In this document: piece after piece, positions 62,520 to 64,000 of the stretch | Layout of the letters: every line of letters starts with the position of its first letter | How positions within the stretch are numbered: the first letter of the stretch is position 1 | Assembly (NCBI GenBank): GCA_018105865.1 | Contig: CM030872.1 | Coordinates: 9,088,516-9,152,515, forward strand | Direction: 5' to 3' | DNA length: 64,000 nucleotides | Source: Metaphire vulgaris | Lineage: Eukaryota; Annelida; Clitellata; Crassiclitellata; Megascolecidae | Position numbers and translations under genes: made by a program | The notes under the pieces: generated by a model | Database searches by the model: none | What the model was told of the DNA's origin: nothing | What the model saw: the letters and a program-made list of their open reading frames with translations, nothing else

Positions 62520-62839
62520 ACCGGTATATAATAAGATTACAACAGTTGAAGGCAATTGAGTGAAACTCACTCATCTTAAAGTAACTCAAGCGTATTTTTT
62601 ATGATAAGTGATATGTCTGTCAATCTGTGATACCTACTTGCAGGAATTCTTTCCCTTATGGTATCTTTTTATTTCCCTGTTTTGAACTAATATGAGTAAT
62701 TATGTTATGATCTTTGTGATTGTTTACTTTTAATTTGATTCATTTATTTGAATTTATTCTATACTGTAATATGTTATACATTATATTTTTTCCTGTAATA
62801 ATTATGTAATTGCTGATGGATATTTGGAAATAATAAACT

Positions 62840-62912
62840 ATGTATGTATGTATGTATGTATGTATGTATGTATGTATGTATGTATGTATGTATGTATGTA
62901 TGTATGTGTATG
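62840..62912. repeat. (ATGT)n microsatellite
   Basis: About 17 units, ending some 40 bp before the CEP290-like exon. Confidence 0.95.
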
Positions 62913-62974
62913 TTTAATTTATTTTGACATAATGAAGTTTATTTTTTCTCTCAGGTAGTAACAGATCAGCCACT

Positions 62975-63073
62975 ATGGCTCCCATCGACTGGAGTAAGCT
63001 GATGGCTTTGGATCTGGCAGAACTTGATAGCCTGCCTGACCTAGCTGATGATATGTATATGATTCTCTCAGAG
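62975..63073 (+). CDS. CEP290: CEP290-like centrosomal protein, first coding exon
   Basis: The exon starts after 'tctctcag' at 62955 with 20 bp of 5' UTR, ATG at 62975, and ends in phase 0 at the donor GTAATT (63074). It encodes 33 residues: MAPIDWSKLMALDLAELDSL, then PDLADDMYMILSE. CEP290 proteins begin with a short run, a W..(I/L)M..D...L motif and ELAD...LS; the agreement in spacing and the next exon support the call. CEP290 is a ~2,500-residue coiled-coil protein of centriolar satellites and the ciliary transition zone, and this is its extreme N-terminus. The acceptor upstream of the ATG implies at least one non-coding 5' exon further left, not located. Confidence 0.8.
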
Positions 63074-63295
63074 GTAATTTCTTCATAGTGGATGCATCAT
63101 GTATTTGTTAGTGTTTGCATGTGAGCATATGTACATGTATGTGTGTACAATGTATATGTATTTTTATAACTCTAAAGACCTAAAACTTGTTTACAAGATC
63201 ATATGACATTATTTGACTGTTGACTGTACAACGCTTTTGGTTTTTCACCTGATGGCTATGTTACTGCACTTCATAAATTATCAATATTAATAAAA

Positions 63296-63330
63296 ATAGT
63301 AATAATAATAATAATAATAATAACAATAAC

Positions 63331-63409
<79 letters not shown>

Positions 63410-63429
63410 TAATAATAATAATAATAATG

Positions 63430-63507
<78 letters not shown>
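63296..63507. repeat. (AAT)n microsatellite
   Basis: About 210 bp of AAT with a few AAC and ATG interruptions in the first CEP290-like coding intron. Poly-I, poly-Y and poly-L frames are repeat products. Confidence 0.97.
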
Positions 63508-63713
63508 TACTATATAGTGGATCATCCTTTCTCAAGAGGAAGAACTGGAGAAATAGGAAGAGAAGGAGGAGGAGATGATGTACTACTGCTATGTGTGTGT
63601 ATGATATGAGGTATTGATATGAATCAATTTAGGTATAGGTGAGTAGTTTTGCCATGAAGTTGAATGAGTAAATGACAATAAAACCTTAATTCTAAGCCTG
63701 GCCGTATCTTCAG

Positions 63714-63867
63714 TTTGATCCAGGTGATGAGGCAGATGCTGGAAGGATGAAGAAGTTGTTTCTCATATCGCAGGCAATCATGATCCAGAAGGGCGAGAGC
63801 GCAAAGCTACTGGAAGAGCAGGTCACCGACAATGCCACCGGAGAGGCAAAGAGTATCGTTAAGAAAG
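63714..63867 (+). CDS. CEP290: CEP290-like centrosomal protein, second coding exon
   Basis: The 154-bp exon lies between 'gtatcttcag' and the donor GTAGGA (63868); it enters in phase 0 and leaves in phase 1. It encodes FDPGDEADAGRMKKLFLISQ, then AIMIQKGESAKLLEEQVTDN, then ATGEAKSIVKK. The LF.I.Q..M..K..E...LEE.......GE pattern matches the region of CEP290 just after its N-terminus, where the long coiled coil starts. The gene continues beyond the window. No internal stops. Confidence 0.82.
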
Positions 63868-64000
63868 GTAGGATATACTTGTCTTCTTCTTCTTCTTCTT
63901 TTAGTGTCATGACAGCCACAGACATTTTTTTCACTCCTGTCTTTGTTCTGCTGCTCTTATTGCTTGAACTAGATTTAGATTTACAGTACTGCTCAAAAAA

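Noticed and set aside
63271..63609. Poly-Y/poly-I frames
   Set aside because: Translation of the AAT microsatellite in the CEP290-like intron.

Overview
The window is nuclear DNA from an animal with a large, repeat-rich genome. Exons are short, with GT..AG boundaries, and sit inside long introns. I cannot fix the species. The gene content and the abundance of trinucleotide microsatellites, hAT, piggyBac-like and LINE debris suit a marine invertebrate or other deuterostome, but that is inference. Nothing bacterial or viral is present: no operons, ribosome binding sites or CRISPR.

Two genes can be recognised, both on the + strand. Five exons (30597-30684, 46900-47002, 47879-47987, 48996-49114, 51817-51991) encode a Ras-family GTPase closest to R-Ras2/TC21, from switch I to the C-terminal tail. 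The P-loop exon lies off the left edge. At 62955-63073 and 63714-63867 are the first two coding exons of a CEP290-like centrosomal/ciliary transition-zone protein, which continues off the right edge. About 11 kb of transposon debris separates the two genes.

Most of the rest is satellite DNA in the RRAS2 introns. (1) 1-30256 is a tandem array of about 42 copies of a roughly 700-bp modular monomer in the intron before the switch I exon. It is homogeneous on the left and in the centre and decays towards the right edge. Both edges carry an older sub-variant, and the left edge is inverted. (2) The 16.2-kb intron between the first two visible exons holds a ~345-bp satellite in three blocks, a small inverted cluster of ~230-bp units, and a 2.7-kb CpG-rich satellite built from two 10-bp words with ~540-bp higher-order copies. 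A further 345-bp block lies upstream of CEP290. The 700-bp monomer appears to be a mosaic: one module matches the ~230-bp cluster and another matches the 345-bp satellite.

Several insertions have readable ends: a 1304-bp hAT with an 8-bp target duplication and a broken transposase, a 137-bp hAT-type MITE with an 8-bp duplication, an 841-bp LINE 3' fragment inserted in a satellite monomer with an 8-bp duplication, and two 72-bp TTAA-flanked piggyBac-like MITEs. Other features are a near-perfect 77-bp-arm hairpin, a long CTG/CAG tract about 300 bp upstream of an RRAS2 exon, and an RRAS2 last exon whose open frame lacks a terminal CaaX box.
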